Positions 60,239 through 64,000 of a stretch of DNA of 64,000 bases are shown in pieces. The stretch is taken from the NCBI RefSeq assembly GCF_008831285.2, contig NC_045143.1, positions 1,027,503 to 1,091,502 on the forward strand. Reading direction: 5' to 3'. The notes under the pieces were generated by a model. That model was given only the letters and a program-made list of their open reading frames with translations. It had not been told where the DNA came from and made no database searches. How positions within the stretch are numbered: position 1 is the first letter of the stretch; every line of letters begins with the position of its first letter. The translations under genes and the position numbers were made by a program. This DNA comes from Nymphaea colorata (taxonomy: Eukaryota > Streptophyta > Magnoliopsida > Nymphaeales > Nymphaeaceae).

Positions 60239-62118
60239 CTTGCACCCTTGTCCCTTTCATTCTCCACTTTCTCTCCTTCTTTGTGTGACAAAGAAGTGGT
60301 GAGATGCACTTTAATAACAACACAGCCTTTTTTAAACTGTGGGAGGCATTATCTGTATCATAATCATTTTTCTTGTAATTTTGAGAGTGTACAGGTTATT
60401 CAGACAAATAGTTCTCTGGATAACAATGTGTCATTTGGGTAATTCTATACGTCGTTATAAGGCTGAGCATATTTGGTCCCCTGATATTGCAATTACAAAA
60501 ATTAGTGATTTTGAAAAAACTGTGCTTGATGCAATGTTTAAAACTCCCTTAATCAACTTGTTTGACTCGCTTGACTTGCCCGAAATGTGGGCATAGATGT
60601 TATCTTGACTGTAATACTTGTTTTTGTTATTATATTGATACTTGTTATGCATTTGATGTTAATTTGACTTGGCTCTGAATTATACAGGCAATTAGGTGAT
60701 TTCTGCAATGTTTTCATGTTTGAATGACAAGTTATATATTTTTTTTTTCTTTAAAGATCAATTACTGAGAAAACCCGGCACATGTCAGCAAGTCAATCCA
60801 CCCAGTCACAAGTGGGTGACAAGAATGAGTCGAACGCTGTGTGACTGGGTTTTGAAAACATTGGTTTTGTGGTCACATTTTCTTTTTAAAAAAATCAGTA
60901 TAATATTAGAAACTTTGCTCGAGTTTTGGGCAGGTCATCAAATAGACGCCTAACCTTTCGTAGAATCTCCCAAAAGAACCAACGAAGGTGGACGGAAAGA
61001 TCTCCAGCTCGGCTCTACCTAAATCTGCCCATTCAAATCCAATCCGTGGTAAATTTATTTGATTCACATGTCGATACACTGTTACCAATTGATTCTTTTT
61101 ATTTTAAATATTTCAAAGTCAATTATTTTTTTTTTTTTATGTTACTTTGAAGTAACCGTTTTTTTTGTGCCCGAATGGGCAGCCTGGTTAATTTGGTCCC
61201 ATTTTCGAGGTTCACAAGACTCAACAAATCTTAATGTAAATTTCCCGAGTATCAGATACGTAAGTACAAACTGGATCCGATCTGGTAAAGAAATCTGGAT
61301 TGCAAGGATTGTTAATCAAATCCTGATTGTGTTAGTATATGCACTTTCATGGTCGAGTCAGGATTCAAACTAGAATGTGGTAAACAAAGGACCAGATTAG
61401 AAATAAATGTCAGATCCAAATTTGGTGTCCCAATTCGGACCCCGACGCGTCCAATTACCAAAACAGTGAGACGTGGTAATGAGTAACACCCCAAAACAAA
61501 CGCTTTACGTTGCTAGCGAGGAGACGTGCATTCCAGACCGGGGTCTGCAATCTCAATCTCACCTCTGAAGATACAAAGATTAGTAGTTTCTCAAAAAATT
61601 CTCAAACTCACTGAGTCAGCTCAGATCGTCAAAAAATCTGGCCAAGAGTCAAGGTTAGCCCAGCTCGCTCCTTAGTTGCCCCGGACTCGGACTGAGCTGC
61701 CCTTGACTCGGATCGAAAAACTCACCCTTTGACTTGTTTGATTCGACTGTAGTGATTTACAATACGATTAATTAAATACTCAACCGAGTCGACGAGTCAA
61801 CACGCAGACACACTAACCAGATTATTTTGTCTGCCGATTCAAGTCCAAGTCATGGATTTGCCAAACACTACGTGGATCGATTGAGAAATGCAAGAAAAAT
61901 CAATTTAAAGCTAATAAAAGCCAATTGCCAACACACATACACGCAATACGGCCTACATATAAGCTTACACCATAATGAGATAGAGACATAGTACGTGAAG
62001 TAAACGTATGATGCACCACAATGAGATAAATCATCTATAATATCTGAGGCTGGATTCTTGTGATGAACAAGCATTTTCTACGCTCCACTGCTTGAGGAGG
62101 TTTCAACAGGCTCCACCT
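60239..62118. other. Intergenic, no gene recognised
   Basis: The left part holds the PsbP-like 3' UTR. From about 61430 to 61850 the sequence is rich in GAGTC/CGACTC words resembling similar patches at 12600-12670 and 32260-32480, probably debris of one repeat family. Open frames are short and featureless. Confidence 0.4.
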
Positions 62119-62341
62119 TCACAAATTTCGCCTTTTCCTGACAATAAAAGGCCGGTAAGTATATGAGTCAGGTTCAAGACCCCTCTGAACCATCTCCTCT
62201 AACAGTTCGAAGGCTTTCTTAGTGTTACCTGCCCTACAATGTCCATTTACAAGAACGTTGTACGTAACCTCATTTGGCTTCATTTTCAGTTCCAACATTT
62301 CTTAGTGTTACCTGCCCTACAATATCCATCTACAAGGCCGG
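62119..62341 (-). pseudogene. PPR gene fragment (P-class), frameshifted
   Basis: The minus strand from 62298 to 62119 encodes PPR repeat sequence, MKPNEVTYNVLVNGHCRAG, then KKAFELLEEMVQRGLEPDSY and TYRPFI, before running into a stop. Just upstream in another frame (62341-62299) is a second repeat end, LVDGYCRAGNTKK. A one-base deletion at the junction near 62298 breaks the frame between the two. The wording resembles the C-terminal repeats of P-class mitochondrial PPR proteins such as At5g59900. No intact gene surrounds it, so it is a decayed fragment or a retro-copy remnant. Confidence 0.7.
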
Positions 62342-63638
62342 CAACTTGTTTGTTTCCATAATCAGATGGATTTAGGCAGACTCCACGCGATCCTGATAAC
62401 GATGGCATTTCTACTTCCTGCTTTTTCTTGGTTTCAAATAATATGAAAAGACTTTTCTTTATCTTGTCGTGAGGTGGCTTAAAAAAGTTGATTGAACTTG
62501 CGATTAGTTCGTCAAATATTAAGCAGAGACCATGCAATAAAGGAATGGCTCCGATCATTACCACAAGACTAAAAATCCTTAATTAAAATGTTATGGATTA
62601 ATTTAAAAAATTAAAAAACCTGCATCAGTCACATCTTGTATCAACAGGTGCTCATACGATACGGATCGGCTAATACTACTGGATCCACACAAGACCTTAT
62701 AAGATGTTTTCCCTATCAATGGCAGCCCAAGCAGCAACATGTTTCACTTTTTTTCATTGAAAAAAGTCAATGTTGAGATTAAAATATATATGTACAATTA
62801 AGCTCAAAACCATGTCATATTAGAGACTAAAAAAATAATAAACAATGTTGAGTCCCACGAAGAAGTGACTTCCACAACATAATCTTCCCTATACAGTGTT
62901 TTGCTGCCACAATCTTGCAAAGATTAGATGTAACATGGTTCAGTTGAACGAATGATAGAAGAAGAGTAAATGTCTGTGGTTGATGGGAACCGATCCGCCT
63001 AGGCGCCGCTGAGCGGTTGGTGAGGCGGCTGGGCAGGACACGATACCGTTCCCAAGTATCTCGCCTATGAAAGGAGGTCGCTGCCGCAGCGGCTACAACA
63101 GTCACAGCAGCCGCCGAGACAGCAGACACGGCCGATGCAACGCTGCAGCTCGGTCTGAAGCTGAAAACGGAGGCTTCAGCAGTCGGTCGGAGGCAGAGCA
63201 GAGGAAGGATGAAGTTCACGGATTCCGACCGTCCACCGGAGCACTTCCAGCCAGAGTGGAGGTCCCTCACGATCGCCTCTGGATGGGGAATCCGTCTGAG
63301 CAGTGGCAGCTGGACGAGCGAACAGCAAACTCGAGATTCTAGCAGGCAGGAGCCAGGGCACCGGTGAAGCTTGGGCTCGATGAAACCGCATGAGACCGAA
63401 GATCTGGACTGAGCACTTGGAAGGTGATGGACCTCCGGAGGAAACAACGACACCGAGATGAACAGAGCCGCTGGAATAATTCACTTCAGAACAGGGGCGA
63501 CTGGAAATCAGACGATTTCAGTCCGCATAGCTCACATCCGGTGTCGAGCTTTGGTGCGTTGGATCCAACCCATGCCGGAGATGACGACGGGAAAAGATGG
63601 AACGTGACTGCAGGAAAGAAGAGCGGGTCTGGCTTTGG

Positions 63639-63645
63639 ATTTATA
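63639..63645 (-). promoter_or_regulatory. TATA box candidate at the edge of the GC-rich stretch
   Basis: The minus strand reads CCTATAAATCC immediately before the GC-rich interval, in the right place to start a leftward transcript near 63610. There is no independent support. Confidence 0.3.
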
Positions 63646-63872
63646 GGCTATCTAAATGGAACAACCACCAAGGTCACACTTCTTTTCTGATTCAATAGTG
63701 GTCGTCACTGCACTGCAGGGGCCGAGGCTGGTGTGGGCAATTGCCCACACAGATTAAAAAAAAATCTATTTTTATATTAATATTTGTGGGCATTTTTCCT
63801 CATTGGTGCCTCTTAAAATTTTCAAACTTCATAGTTAAAAAACATAACATGTGCATAGTTTTCAACCAAGGT

Positions 63873-63922
63873 AGACGCCTAGACTGTGATTAGGTGCAGA
63901 CGCCTAGACGGTGATTAGGTGC
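63873..63922. repeat. 25-bp unit in two tandem copies
   Basis: A 25-base unit beginning AGACGCCTAGAC and containing GTGATTAGGTGC is repeated head to tail with one mismatch. Confidence 0.85.
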
Positions 63923-64000
63923 AGGATGTCGTTCAATCAAAAAATGTATGCATGTGGTATATTGTCCGGATCGAGAGAATGTGCAACCATGGGATTTCAA

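Larger units (their letters stand above)
62565..64000. other. GC-rich unrecognised stretch, possibly transcribed
   Basis: From about 62990 to 63620 the sequence is much more GC-rich than its surroundings and open in several frames: minus 62827-63453 and 63176-63484, plus 63067-63342 and 63424-63690. None gives a recognisable domain. A minus-strand TATA-like CTATAAATCC (63637-63646) sits at its right edge, so a minus-strand transcript with an early exon here is possible. Composition alone cannot show which frame, if any, is used. The final 300 bases are AT-rich and repeat-like. Confidence 0.3.

Overview
This window looks like nuclear DNA from a flowering plant. The genes are split by short GT-AG introns and encode plant families: a type I inositol-polyphosphate 5-phosphatase, SOSEKI, R2R3-MYB, PLS-class PPR and PsbP-like proteins. 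Intergenic DNA is AT-rich, with long (TA)n arrays, GA/CT tracts and small inverted-repeat transposons. I cannot name the species.

Layout. The 1-2.4 kb stretch has no convincing gene. From 9.6 down to 2.4 kb (minus strand) lies a complete seven-exon type I inositol-polyphosphate 5-phosphatase, rebuilt exon by exon to 432 aa. From 9.6 to 25 kb the DNA is mostly intergenic. It holds a possible promoter near 12.3 kb, two (TA)n arrays, a MITE with an 11-bp target duplication (18.9-19.1 kb), and an unrecognised minus-strand gene candidate (20.6-21.4 kb) with a partial diverged copy at 14.9-15.2 kb. From 27.3 to 25.0 kb (minus) is a four-exon SOSEKI (DUF966) gene with a one-base frameshift inside its conserved N-terminal domain. 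From 27.3 to 41.9 kb the sequence is gene-poor. An R2R3-MYB gene of the MYB48/MYB59 kind follows at 41.9-43.2 kb (plus).

From 43.2 to 47 kb come a SINE-like fragment and an inverted-repeat element. A PASTICCINO2/PTPLA-type 3-hydroxyacyl-CoA dehydratase occupies 47.0-52.4 kb (plus) and carries a MITE with a perfect 8-bp target duplication in its last intron. An intronless PPR gene lies at 54.0-55.7 kb (plus), and a complete eight-exon PsbP-like protein 1 gene with one GC-AG intron at 56.9-60.2 kb (plus). Near 62.2 kb (minus) is a decayed PPR fragment, and the last kilobase is a GC-rich, possibly transcribed stretch I could not identify.

The genes are independent single-copy-style plant loci, not an operon or cluster: phosphoinositide signalling, cell polarity, transcription, very-long-chain fatty acid synthesis, organelle RNA processing and a thylakoid lumen protein. 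I did not find evidence for a new multi-gene system. The points most worth a second look are the SOSEKI frameshift, the dated-looking MITE insertions, the non-canonical splice site and the duplicated unknown locus.
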